From Bacillota bacterium (lineage in GTDB: Bacteria > Bacillota > Clostridia > Oscillospirales > Oscillospiraceae): DNA of 64,000 nt. The stretch is from NCBI GenBank assembly GCA_023402075.1, contig JAEXCS010000011.1, positions 1-64,000 of the forward strand. The letters run 5' to 3'. Of the stretch, positions 32,640-41,034 are shown piece by piece. Within the stretch, counting starts at the first letter, position 1. Each line of letters opens with the position of its first letter. A program made the translations under genes and the position numbers. The notes beneath the pieces are model-generated. The model made no database searches, was not told where the DNA came from, and worked only from the letters and a program-made list of their open reading frames with translations.

Positions 32640-33516
32640 GCGGGGCGGATGGAAGCGGTTTGCCGACTGGGTGAACGGCGAGGTGGAGGCCGGAGATCCT
32701 ACCACGCAATATGTGATGAATCGGCGCCCCTCGCGGCCACAGGAGACACACGAGCTGCACGAGGCGCGGGAGATCATGCGTCTGAAAAAATTTCTGGGGC
32801 TGTACCCGCTGGCGGCAGGGCTTCTGTGCGTGACTCTGATTTTTATTCTGCTGTCCACGGTGATTTACATTCCACCCTTCGGTCAGCCGGGAAACCCCAC
32901 CAACAACGAGGTATCCCGCCACTACTTGGAGAACACGGTGGAAGAGACGGGCGCCAGCAACGCTGTGACGGGCATGATTTTGTGCTATCGCGGGTTTGAC
33001 ACGCTGGGAGAGAGCTGCGTATTGTTTCTGGCGGTGAGCAGTGTGATGATTCTGCTGCAAAGGGACAAAAACAACACCGGAGACAGGGCGCAGTTAAGGA
33101 TGAAGCGTGAGGATGCGGCGGAGCGAGCCCATGGGGACAACATTCTGCAAAAGTCCGCCAAGCTTCTCATCCCGTTTGTCTTCCTGTTTGCGGCGTATGT
33201 GCTGATGAATGGAGAGTCGTCCCCGGGAGGGGGATTTTCTGGAGGTGCAATTCTCAGCGCAGGACTGATTTTGTATTCCGTGGCCTTCGGGCCGGAACGG
33301 CTGAGTAAGCTGCTGACCCGCAGCCTGTACAGCGGCGTGCGGGTGGTGGGGCTGATGGCCTATGCACTGACCTACGGCGTATACATCTTTGCGGGGGCAA
33401 ATGGGCTGTCCATCGATATGGAATGGATGATGACGGTGATTGAGCTGGCCGTGGGGCTGGTGGTGGCCTGCGCTATTTACGGATTTTACGCGATGTTTCA
33501 AAGGGGGAAGATCTGA
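32632..33516 (+). CDS. mrpB: MrpB-domain protein fused to an MbhE-like segment
   Basis: 294 aa, twice the length of standard MrpB. The N-terminal half (about 40-145) has MILCYRGFDTLGE, the signature of MbhE or the extreme C-terminus of MrpA. The C-terminal half (about 175-290) is a MnhB/MrpB domain with four spans and SPGGGFSGGAILSAG. The first 45 residues are polar. The fusion replaces pieces that Bacillus carries in MrpA and MrpB. Confidence 0.87.
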   Translation: MSERGGWKRFADWVNGEVEAGDPTTQYVMNRRPSRPQETHELHEAREIMRLKKFLGLYPLAAGLLCVTLIFILLSTVIYIPPFGQPGNPTNNEVSRHYLENTVEETGASNAVTGMILCYRGFDTLGESCVLFLAVSSVMILLQRDKNNTGDRAQLRMKREDAAERAHGDNILQKSAKLLIPFVFLFAAYVLMNGESSPGGGFSGGAILSAGLILYSVAFGPERLSKLLTRSLYSGVRVVGLMAYALTYGVYIFAGANGLSIDMEWMMTVIELAVGLVVACAIYGFYAMFQRGKI

Positions 33517-33890
33517 TGCCGGAATTGGTTGCACAGAACCGCTTTGCCGTGGTGGCGGTAATTTTATTCGGAATCGGGCTTCTGAACATGATGCTGCAGC
33601 AGAATCTGGTGAAAAAGGTGATCGGACTGAGCATTATGGATTCCGCCATTTTTATGCTGCTGGCATCTTTGGGATACATCGAGGGACACGGCGCACCCAT
33701 TGTGGAGGAGGCGGCCGCCAACGCTTCGCTGTACATTAACCCGATTCCAAGCGGTCTGGTGCTGACGGGAATCGTGGTATCTGTCAGCGTGACGGCTTTC
33801 TCTCTTGCGCTGGTTCAGCGCATCTATCAGCGGTATGGAACTGTTGAACTGCCCGAGCTGCTGGAGCGGGCCAAGAAGGAGGAGGATTGA
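33516..33890 (+). CDS. mrpC: Mrp-type subunit C (NuoK-like)
   Basis: 124 aa, three membrane spans. NuoK-like core LLNMMLQQNLVKKVIGLSIM and NPIPSGLVLTGIVVSVSVTA. ATG overlaps the previous stop by one base and TGATG joins it to the next gene. Confidence 0.92.
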   Translation: MPELVAQNRFAVVAVILFGIGLLNMMLQQNLVKKVIGLSIMDSAIFMLLASLGYIEGHGAPIVEEAAANASLYINPIPSGLVLTGIVVSVSVTAFSLALVQRIYQRYGTVELPELLERAKKEED

Positions 33891-35404
33891 TGCGCCCTTT
33901 CTATGAAAACCTCCCCTTTCTCAGTATGTTTGTCGCCATTATCTGCGGCGTGCTGTCCTCGGTGATTCGGGACGGGCGGAAGGCCTATGTGCTGGCACTG
34001 ACCATGACGGCGGTGATTGCCGCGCTGTCGGCGGTGCTGCTATACTATGTTTACACCCGGGATGTGAGCTTTGTGTACTCTATGGGCCGGTTTGCCGCGC
34101 CCTATGGAAACGCCATTAAGGCGGGGCCGCTGCAGGCGCTGCTGGCAACATTCCTTTCCATTGTAATGGGGCTGTCGCTGCTGGGGGGCGGACGGGGTTT
34201 GTCGCATGATATTCTGCCGGAGAAGCAGTCACTGTATTTTGTCATGGCGGACCTGATGCTGGCGGGCGTTTTGGCGCTGATTTACACCAACGACATGTTT
34301 ACCGCCTATGTGTTTATTGAGATTACCACCATCGCGGCTTGCGCCATGGTGATGGCCAAGGACACGGGGCCGAATCTCATTGCCACCATTCGCTATCTCT
34401 TTATGAGCCTTTTAGGTTCCGGCCTGTTTCTGATCGGCCTTGCCCTGCTGGACAGTATCGGAGGGTATCTTCTCATGGAGCCGCTGGCAAGGGCGGTGGA
34501 GATTCTGGCGGAGCTGGGACGGTATCACAGGCCCCTGATTGTATCCATCGGGCTGATGGTGGTGGGCCTTGGCATCAAGAGCGCCATGTTTCCCTTCCAC
34601 CTGTGGCTGCCGGACGCGCACGGCGGGGCTACTTCGTCTTCGTCTGCAATTTTGTCGGGCATTGTGCTGAAGGGCTATGTGGTGTTGATTATTACGCTGA
34701 TGACCCGGGTATTCGGGTTGGAGCTGATGCACGAGGTGGGCGTGACCCGTATTTTGCTGATTGCGGGGATGCTGGGGATGATTTTCGGGTCCCTTGCGGC
34801 TATGCGGGAATATCACGTGAAGCGGATGCTGGCCAACTCCTCCGTGGCGCAGATGGGATATATCTTTATGGGTCTGGGTCTTGGGACAGAGTTTGGTGTG
34901 GCGGCGGCGTGCTTCCACATTTTAGTGCACGCGGCCTGCAAGCCGCTGCTGTTTCTCTGCGCGGGGCGGCTTTCCGACGTCAGCGGGCACCATCGGTCGC
35001 TGAAAAATCTGCGGGGCAGCGCTTACCGGGATTTTGGCGCGGGCGTGGGCTTTACTGTGGGGGCGCTGAGCATGATCGGCATTCCCCTGCTGGGGGGATT
35101 TGTGTCTAAGCTTTACCTTTCGGAGGCGGCGTTGGAGTCGCCCTACGTGGCGGCGGTGCTGCTGACTGTTGCGGTTTCCACGGTGCTGAACGCGCTTTAT
35201 TATGTGCCGGCGACGCTGGCCATCTGGGTGCGTCCCCCGTGGGAGGAAATCCGGGACGTCATGCATGACGTGAATCCGGAGGACACGCGCTTCGACCGAG
35301 CTTTCTTCACGGCATCCGCCTTGTTTATTTGCCTGATTTTCCTACTGGGCATTGTTTACCATCCGGTGATGAATGTGATTTATGCAGGCATCCGGCTGAT
35401 GTGA
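33890..35404 (+). CDS. mrpD: NuoL/M/N-like antiporter subunit 1 (MrpD-like)
   Basis: 504 aa, about 14 membrane helices. The ATG at 33890 overlaps the mrpC stop. Channel residues are intact: the TM5 glutamate in YVFIEITTIAA (about 145) and the TM7 lysine in GLGIKSAMFPFHLWLPDAHG (about 226-245). The central histidine/lysine region is NSSVAQMGYIF. Position after MrpC marks it as the MrpD equivalent. Confidence 0.9.
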   Translation: MRPFYENLPFLSMFVAIICGVLSSVIRDGRKAYVLALTMTAVIAALSAVLLYYVYTRDVSFVYSMGRFAAPYGNAIKAGPLQALLATFLSIVMGLSLLGGGRGLSHDILPEKQSLYFVMADLMLAGVLALIYTNDMFTAYVFIEITTIAACAMVMAKDTGPNLIATIRYLFMSLLGSGLFLIGLALLDSIGGYLLMEPLARAVEILAELGRYHRPLIVSIGLMVVGLGIKSAMFPFHLWLPDAHGGATSSSSAILSGIVLKGYVVLIITLMTRVFGLELMHEVGVTRILLIAGMLGMIFGSLAAMREYHVKRMLANSSVAQMGYIFMGLGLGTEFGVAAACFHILVHAACKPLLFLCAGRLSDVSGHHRSLKNLRGSAYRDFGAGVGFTVGALSMIGIPLLGGFVSKLYLSEAALESPYVAAVLLTVAVSTVLNALYYVPATLAIWVRPPWEEIRDVMHDVNPEDTRFDRAFFTASALFICLIFLLGIVYHPVMNVIYAGIRLM

Positions 35405-35453
35405 GCACAGAACCGGCAAAGAAAACTGAAATTTTTGCGAGGGGAGAACCGCT

Positions 35454-36899
35454 TTGCTGTTACTACCGATTTTGCTGCCGATGCTGGGAGGCGTGTTTGT
35501 TTTCCGGGAGAGGGAAGAGAAGACACGCAACCGGCTGACGCTGTGGCTGACCGTGCTGACGGCGGCGGCGGCGGGAATCCTGTGCGCGCTGCCGGAGCAG
35601 TCGATGCGGCTGATGACCATTGAAGGGTCTTTGTATCTGGCGCTGCAAAGCGACTCTCTCGGAAAGTTTTTTATGGTGCTGATTTCGGGAATCTGGCTGC
35701 CGGTGGCGATATTCGCCGAACCGTATCTGCGGCACGGAGGAAAGGGACAGCAGTTTCAGGGGTTCTACACCATGACGTTGGGGACGCTGATGGGCCTTGC
35801 CCTTGCGGACAACTTTGTGACGCTGTACATGTTTTTCGAACTGATGACACTTTTGACGGCGCCGCTTGTGCTGCACGGCGGAACGCCCGCAGCGCGGCGG
35901 GCGGGGCTTAAGTATCTGGGATATTCCGTATTTGGAGCGGGAATGGCGCTGGCGGGATATTTTTTCCTGTCCCACTTTTTGACCGACCAGAGCTTTAGCG
36001 GTGGCGGCGCGCTGAATCTGCCGCTGGCGGCGGCCCACAGGCCCCTGCTTCTGATTGTATTTTTAGTGATGACTATAGGCTTTGGCGCAAAGGCGGGCAT
36101 GATGCCTATGCAGGCATGGCTTCCCACGGCTCATCCTGTGGCCCCGGCGCCGGCTTCCGCCGTGCTGTCCGGTGTGATTACCAAAGGCGGCGTGCTGGCC
36201 ATTATCCGGGTGACGTATTATCTGTTCGGCGCGGAGTTTCTGCGAGGGAGCTGGGCGCAGTATGCGCTGATCGGATTGACGCTGTGCACGGTGTTCACAG
36301 GTTCTATGCTGGCGCTGAAGGAGAAGATTCTCAAAAAGCGGCTGGCCTATTCCACGGTGAGTCAGGTGTCGTATGTTCTGTTCGGATTGCTGCTGCTTTC
36401 TCCCGGGGGCGTGCGGGGGGCACTGTTACAGATGACCTTCCACGCGTTGGCCAAGGACACCCTGTTTCTGGCGGCGGGAGCGATTATTGTGGCGACGAAT
36501 TTCACCCATGTGGACCAACTGGTGGGCATCGGCAAGCGAATGCCAAGAACCATGGTGTGCTTTTCCGCTGCGGCGCTGTCCATTATCGGCATTCCGCCCA
36601 TGAGCGGATTTATCAGCAAGTGGTATCTGGCCTCAGCCGCGCTGAATTTTGAGGTGCGAGTGCTGGGGTATCTGGGCGTGGCGATGCTGATTTTATCGGC
36701 ACTGATGACCGCCGGATACCTGCTGCCCATTGTGGTGCGGGGCTTTTTTCCGGGACGGGACGTACTGGTGGAGCGCAGAGAGGTTGGTCCGCTGATGACG
36801 GTTCCCATGCTGGCAATGAGCATCGCTGTACTGGTGCTGGGACTGTTTCCAAACGGCTTGCAGGCGTGGATTTCCACGCTGCTGCCGCAAATATTCTGA
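35454..36899 (+). CDS. NuoL/M/N-like antiporter subunit 2
   Basis: 481 aa, TTG start behind GAGGGGAG. It keeps the key charged residues: FFELMTLLTAPLVLH (TM5 glutamate) and GFGAKAGMMPMQAWLPTAHP (TM7 lysine). Related to the neighbouring subunits, consistent with tandem duplication. Separated from mrpD by 49 bases. Confidence 0.88.
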   Translation: MLLLPILLPMLGGVFVFREREEKTRNRLTLWLTVLTAAAAGILCALPEQSMRLMTIEGSLYLALQSDSLGKFFMVLISGIWLPVAIFAEPYLRHGGKGQQFQGFYTMTLGTLMGLALADNFVTLYMFFELMTLLTAPLVLHGGTPAARRAGLKYLGYSVFGAGMALAGYFFLSHFLTDQSFSGGGALNLPLAAAHRPLLLIVFLVMTIGFGAKAGMMPMQAWLPTAHPVAPAPASAVLSGVITKGGVLAIIRVTYYLFGAEFLRGSWAQYALIGLTLCTVFTGSMLALKEKILKKRLAYSTVSQVSYVLFGLLLLSPGGVRGALLQMTFHALAKDTLFLAAGAIIVATNFTHVDQLVGIGKRMPRTMVCFSAAALSIIGIPPMSGFISKWYLASAALNFEVRVLGYLGVAMLILSALMTAGYLLPIVVRGFFPGRDVLVERREVGPLMTVPMLAMSIAVLVLGLFPNGLQAWISTLLPQIF

Positions 36900-36927
36900 T
36901 TAGGCTGGAGGGAAAGGAGGAGTGCGG

Positions 36928-38412
36928 ATGCAATGGCTTCAGGCGCTGCCTATTTTAATTTCCGTGGTGCTGGGCATTGGGCTGGTGATTTTTCAGCCCG
37001 GAGATCGCAAGGTGCGCAATACCTATATCATGGGCTCCGTGCTGCTGACAGCGGGGCTTTCCTTTGCCGCCATCATTGCGGCGGGACTGGCGGACACGGC
37101 CCCGGCCTGCACGCTGGTGCGGTTTTCCAGCGAGTTTTCTATTTCGCTGCGAATTGACGGGTGTTCGATGGTGTATGGGGCGATCGTGTCGGCTTTGTGG
37201 CCGCTGATTACGCTGTACAGCTTGGATTACATGTCCCACGAGGGGCATGAGAGCCGGTTTTTCGGATTTTGGATTGCAAGCTTCGGCGTGGTGCTGGGCA
37301 TTGCGTTTGCAGAGGATTTTCTTACCCTCTATCTGTTTTACGAGCTGCTGACACTGGCAACACTGCCGCTGGTGATGCACTTTATGGATGAGAAGGCCCG
37401 GTACGCAGGGCGGAAGTATCTGGTATACTCTCTGTCGGGGGCGGCGTTTGCGTTTATCGGCATTGTGTTTTTGCTGCGCTATGGGACGACGCTGGACTTT
37501 ACCTACGGCGGCGTGCTGGACATTGCAAAGGCAGCGGGGAACGAGACAACGCTGTGGGCGGTGTTTGTCTTGGCGTTTTTCGGATTTGGCGTGAAGGCGG
37601 CGGTATTTCCCTTTGGGGGATGGCTTCCGGATGCGTCCGTGGCCCCTACGCCGGTATCCGCCCTGCTACACGCGGTGGCGGTGGTAAAGGCGGGGGCATT
37701 TGCGGTTCTGCGGCTGATTTACTTTGGGTTCGGCGCGGAGTTTCTTCGGGGAAGCTGGGCGCAGTATGCGGTGATGACGGCGGCAATCGTGACCATTATC
37801 TATGGTGCGGCCCGGGCGCTTCGCACGCCGCACCTGAAGCGGCGGCTGGCCTTTTCCACGGTGAGCAACCTGAGCTACATCCTTTTTTCCCTGACACTGA
37901 TGGTGCCCGCGGGGCTGGTGGGCGCACTGACCCACATGGTCTATCACGCGGTGGTGAAAATCACCATGTTCTGCTGCGCCGGTTCCATTATCCAAAAGAG
38001 CGGGCGGGAGTACATCTATGAATTTGAGGGCTTGGGACGGCGGATGCCGGTGGTATTCGGGACGTTCACCGTGTCGGCCTTCGCCCTGATCGGCGTGCCG
38101 CCGCTGGGAGGCTTTGTGGGCAAGTGGATGATCTGTACGGCGGCGGTGCTTTCGGAGGATCCATGGGCTTATTTCGGAATCGGAGCGCTGATTTTATCCA
38201 CATTACTGACCACTCTATATATGATGACTATTTTCGTTCGGGCCTGGTTCCCTGTGGGCGCGGTGGACTATGAGGCACTTTCCAAAATCCACGACCCGGG
38301 TCCGGCGATGACCGTTCCGCTGGTGGTGCTGGCGGCAACCGGTGTGGTATTGGCCCTGTTTTCCGCGCCGCTGATTGAATTTTTACGGGCGGTGGGTCTG
38401 AACACGCTATGA
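36928..38412 (+). CDS. NuoL/M/N-like antiporter subunit 3
   Basis: 494 aa from the ATG at 36928, seven bases after AGGAGG; a GTG two codons earlier is too close. Key motifs FYELLTLATLPLVMH and GFGVKAAVFPFGGWLPDAS are present. The segment GAEFLRGSWAQYA is nearly identical to one in subunit 2, again pointing to duplication. Confidence 0.88.
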   Translation: MQWLQALPILISVVLGIGLVIFQPGDRKVRNTYIMGSVLLTAGLSFAAIIAAGLADTAPACTLVRFSSEFSISLRIDGCSMVYGAIVSALWPLITLYSLDYMSHEGHESRFFGFWIASFGVVLGIAFAEDFLTLYLFYELLTLATLPLVMHFMDEKARYAGRKYLVYSLSGAAFAFIGIVFLLRYGTTLDFTYGGVLDIAKAAGNETTLWAVFVLAFFGFGVKAAVFPFGGWLPDASVAPTPVSALLHAVAVVKAGAFAVLRLIYFGFGAEFLRGSWAQYAVMTAAIVTIIYGAARALRTPHLKRRLAFSTVSNLSYILFSLTLMVPAGLVGALTHMVYHAVVKITMFCCAGSIIQKSGREYIYEFEGLGRRMPVVFGTFTVSAFALIGVPPLGGFVGKWMICTAAVLSEDPWAYFGIGALILSTLLTTLYMMTIFVRAWFPVGAVDYEALSKIHDPGPAMTVPLVVLAATGVVLALFSAPLIEFLRAVGLNTL

Positions 38413-38428
38413 GAGGAGGAGACACTGA

Positions 38429-40378
38429 ATGAGTTCTTTTTTGCTTCTGTTTTTAGTGTTTTTTCCGTTTTTAGCGGCGTATTTCGTATATCCTTTGCGA
38501 AGAAGAGGACGCGAGTACCGCAATCTGTATGTCCGCATGATTCCGGGAGTGGAGATTTTTGCGGCGCTGCTGCTTCTGTTCGCACCGGGAACGGTTGTGC
38601 TCCCTCAATTGTGCGGACTGGGACTGCGATTTGAGGCGGGCAGTCTCCACACGACCATGGCTGTTTTAGCGGCGTTTTTATGGCTGATGACAGCGCTGCC
38701 CAGCAAGGAATATTTTGCGGACCGGGAGAGTGTGAACCGCTATTACTGCGCATGGATGATGACGCTGGGGTCACTGATGGGCGTGTTTCTGGCGGCGGAT
38801 TTTTTCACACTGTTTATATTTTTTGAAATTATGTCATTCGCCTCCTACGTATGGGTGGCGCAGAACGAGAATCCCAATGCACTGCGGGCGGGGCAGACTT
38901 ATCTGGCGGTGGCGGTGTTTGGAGGAATGATGCTGCTGGTGGGGCTTTTAATGCTGGACCATCTGCTGGGGTCGCTGGTATTTCGGGAGTTGCCCGCACT
39001 GGTGGCAGGGCTGGAGGATGGACGGCGGGGCGAGCTGCTGGCGGCAGGACTGTTCTGCCTGACGGGCTTTGGCGCGAAAGCTGGCATGTTTCCCCTGCAC
39101 ATCTGGCTGCCCAAGGCACATCCGGTAGCCCCGGCTCCGGCCTCCGCGCTGCTGAGCGGGATTTTGACCAAGAGTGGGATTTTTGGAATTTTGATTATTT
39201 CCCGGTATCTGCTTTTTTCCAGCGAGGAATGGAATGGAGTGCTACTCTTATCCGGGACCGTGACAATGGTGTTGGGGGCGGTGCTTGCGCTGTTCTCCGT
39301 CAATTTGAAGCGGGCGCTGGCCTGCTCGTCCATGTCTCAGATCGGGTTTATTCTGATCGGCGTGGCGATGCAGGGCTATCTGGGAGAGGACAATGTGCTG
39401 GCGGCATGGGGTACTGTGCTGCACATGATGAATCACGGGCTGATTAAGCTGGTGCTGTTTGTGTCGGCAGGCGTGATTTATCTGGCGACCCACGCATTGG
39501 ACTTAAACGAACTACGGGGCTGGGGACGGAACAGGCCCGTACTGAAAGCAGTGTTTTTTGTGGGCGCGGCAGCAATTGTAGGCGTACCGGGAACTGCAGG
39601 CTATATCAGCAAGACGCTGCTGCACGAAAGCATTGTGGAGTATATTCACCACCTTGAGCACATCGGAAGCTCTGCGGCTGGTTTTCGGGCGGTAGAGTGG
39701 CTGTTTTTGATTTCGGGAGGTCTGACGGCGGCGTATATGACAAAGCTGTTCGTGGCAATTTTCGTTGAAAAGCGAGCAGAGAGACAGAGATTCAGCGCCC
39801 GGGAGTACATGACACCGGCCACGGGGCTGGCGGTGGGGCTGACGGCGTTTTTGCTGGTGGTTTTCGGATTGACGCCATGGGTTTCCATGCAGGTGATCGC
39901 GGAGCGGTCCTCCGTGTTTCTGCGGGCAGGGGAAAGCCACGGAATCTTCCACTATTTTTCATGGGTGAATTTGCAGGGGGCGTTGATTTCTCTGGGCATT
40001 GGTGCGGCGGTATATCTTCTGATTGTACGGACGGCACTGTGCAGGCGGAGTGCGGAGGGAACTGTATATCTGAATCGGTGGCCCGAAGGGCTGGATTTGG
40101 AGGAACGGGTATACCGTCCCGCAGTGGCGGGGCTGGCCTTCTTTGGGGCGATGTGCGCCCGGACAGCGGCCGGACTGGGGGACTTTTTGGTAGTAGCGGG
40201 AGAAAAGCTGCTGTATCTGAAGGCACCCGGCATCTTCGTCCCCAAGAAGAACGAGAACTTTGGCGTATATGCGCGCAAACCCAAGCGATTTTTGATTGGT
40301 GAAACCTTTGCCTTTGACTTGACGCTGGCGGGAATCGGGTTGGTTGGTGCGCTGATCTATATCTTTTTTACTGGGTAG
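38429..40378 (+). CDS. NuoL/M/N-like antiporter subunit 4, long form
   Basis: 649 aa, the longest of the four, with extra C-terminal helices and a ~120-residue tail as in NuoL/MrpA N-domains. FFEIMSFASYVWV and GFGAKAGMFPLHIWLPKAHP give the TM5 glutamate and TM7 lysine. The tail includes GLDLEERVYRP and KRFLIGETFAFD before a last membrane helix. ATG behind GAGAGGAGG. Last gene of the operon. Confidence 0.88.
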   Translation: MSSFLLLFLVFFPFLAAYFVYPLRRRGREYRNLYVRMIPGVEIFAALLLLFAPGTVVLPQLCGLGLRFEAGSLHTTMAVLAAFLWLMTALPSKEYFADRESVNRYYCAWMMTLGSLMGVFLAADFFTLFIFFEIMSFASYVWVAQNENPNALRAGQTYLAVAVFGGMMLLVGLLMLDHLLGSLVFRELPALVAGLEDGRRGELLAAGLFCLTGFGAKAGMFPLHIWLPKAHPVAPAPASALLSGILTKSGIFGILIISRYLLFSSEEWNGVLLLSGTVTMVLGAVLALFSVNLKRALACSSMSQIGFILIGVAMQGYLGEDNVLAAWGTVLHMMNHGLIKLVLFVSAGVIYLATHALDLNELRGWGRNRPVLKAVFFVGAAAIVGVPGTAGYISKTLLHESIVEYIHHLEHIGSSAAGFRAVEWLFLISGGLTAAYMTKLFVAIFVEKRAERQRFSAREYMTPATGLAVGLTAFLLVVFGLTPWVSMQVIAERSSVFLRAGESHGIFHYFSWVNLQGALISLGIGAAVYLLIVRTALCRRSAEGTVYLNRWPEGLDLEERVYRPAVAGLAFFGAMCARTAAGLGDFLVVAGEKLLYLKAPGIFVPKKNENFGVYARKPKRFLIGETFAFDLTLAGIGLVGALIYIFFTG

Positions 40379-40400
40379 TGTCCGGACTGAAACAGAATAG

Positions 40401-40437
40401 AAACGGGCGGGAAGCAACAGCTTCCCGCCCGTTTTTT
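40401..40437 (+). terminator. Terminator of the antiporter operon
   Basis: A 15-bp perfect stem AAACGGGCGGGAAGC/GCTTCCCGCCCGTTT (40401-40415 with 40420-40434), loop AACA-like, and six T. Confidence 0.93.
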
Positions 40438-40461
40438 AATTGATGCGGCGGGGCCGCCAAC

Positions 40462-40486
40462 TCCGCCAAAGGGCGGATATTTTTTT
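40462..40486 (+). terminator. Second terminator insulating the phage cluster
   Basis: Stem TCCGCC/GGCGGA with loop AAAG, followed by a run of seven T. Together with the one at 40401 it blocks read-through from the antiporter operon into the phage genes. Confidence 0.75.
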
Positions 40487-40522
40487 GCAAAATTTTAAAG
40501 ATGTACGCGGACGTGCAAATTT
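40485..40522 (+). repeat. Direct repeat TGCAAA(A)TTT upstream of the phage cluster
   Basis: TTGCAAAATTTT (40485-40496) and TGCAAATTT (40514-40522) lie about three helical turns apart in the only control region of the phage-like operon. No clear sigma-A promoter is found there, so these may be activator or repressor half-sites. Confidence 0.4.
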
Positions 40523-40563
40523 GGGGGAATGGGAGGACTGATACAGAAGAGCGAGGTGATTCG

Positions 40564-41034
40564 ATGGGGAAAAAACTGACGGGCGCGGAGCGGGATCGGT
40601 TTTGCCGGGAATTTCTGCTTTCCATGGACCCCAACCGGGCGGCAAAAAGCATAGGGAGGGCCGACGGCTACGCGCTGCTGCGAAAAAGCGAGGTGGCCGA
40701 GCGGCTGAAGTGGATGCGGAGGATGGAGCTGCCCACCCGGCAGGACGTTTTACGGCGGCTGGGACAAATGGCGTTTGGGCGGGTGTCCGACGCGGCGAAG
40801 CTGGCAAGCCGGGAGCTGGTGGAGGCGGGAGAGCTGGATTTATCCGACGTGGCGGAACTGAAAATTACGGACAAGGGAACGGAAATGAAGCTCATTGACC
40901 GGGTGCAGGCGCTGGAGACACTATGGGGTCTTTTAGAAGAGGGAAGTGAAGACGGCATGGAGCGATTTTTGCTGGCGCTGAAAACCGAGGACGAGAAGGA
41001 GGGGCCAGGGCGTGGAGGCAGTGCGGTTCTCTGA
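40564..41034 (+). CDS. Phage terminase small subunit
   Basis: 156 aa from the ATG at 40564 behind GAGGTGA. It begins KKLTGAERDRFCREFLLSMD and PNRAAKSIGRADGYALLR, the helix-turn-helix of Terminase_2 small subunits (XtmA-like), followed by a helical oligomerisation part. It would recognise DNA for packaging. First gene of the cluster; overlaps the large subunit by 23 bases. Confidence 0.82.
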   Translation: MGKKLTGAERDRFCREFLLSMDPNRAAKSIGRADGYALLRKSEVAERLKWMRRMELPTRQDVLRRLGQMAFGRVSDAAKLASRELVEAGELDLSDVAELKITDKGTEMKLIDRVQALETLWGLLEEGSEDGMERFLLALKTEDEKEGPGRGGSAVL

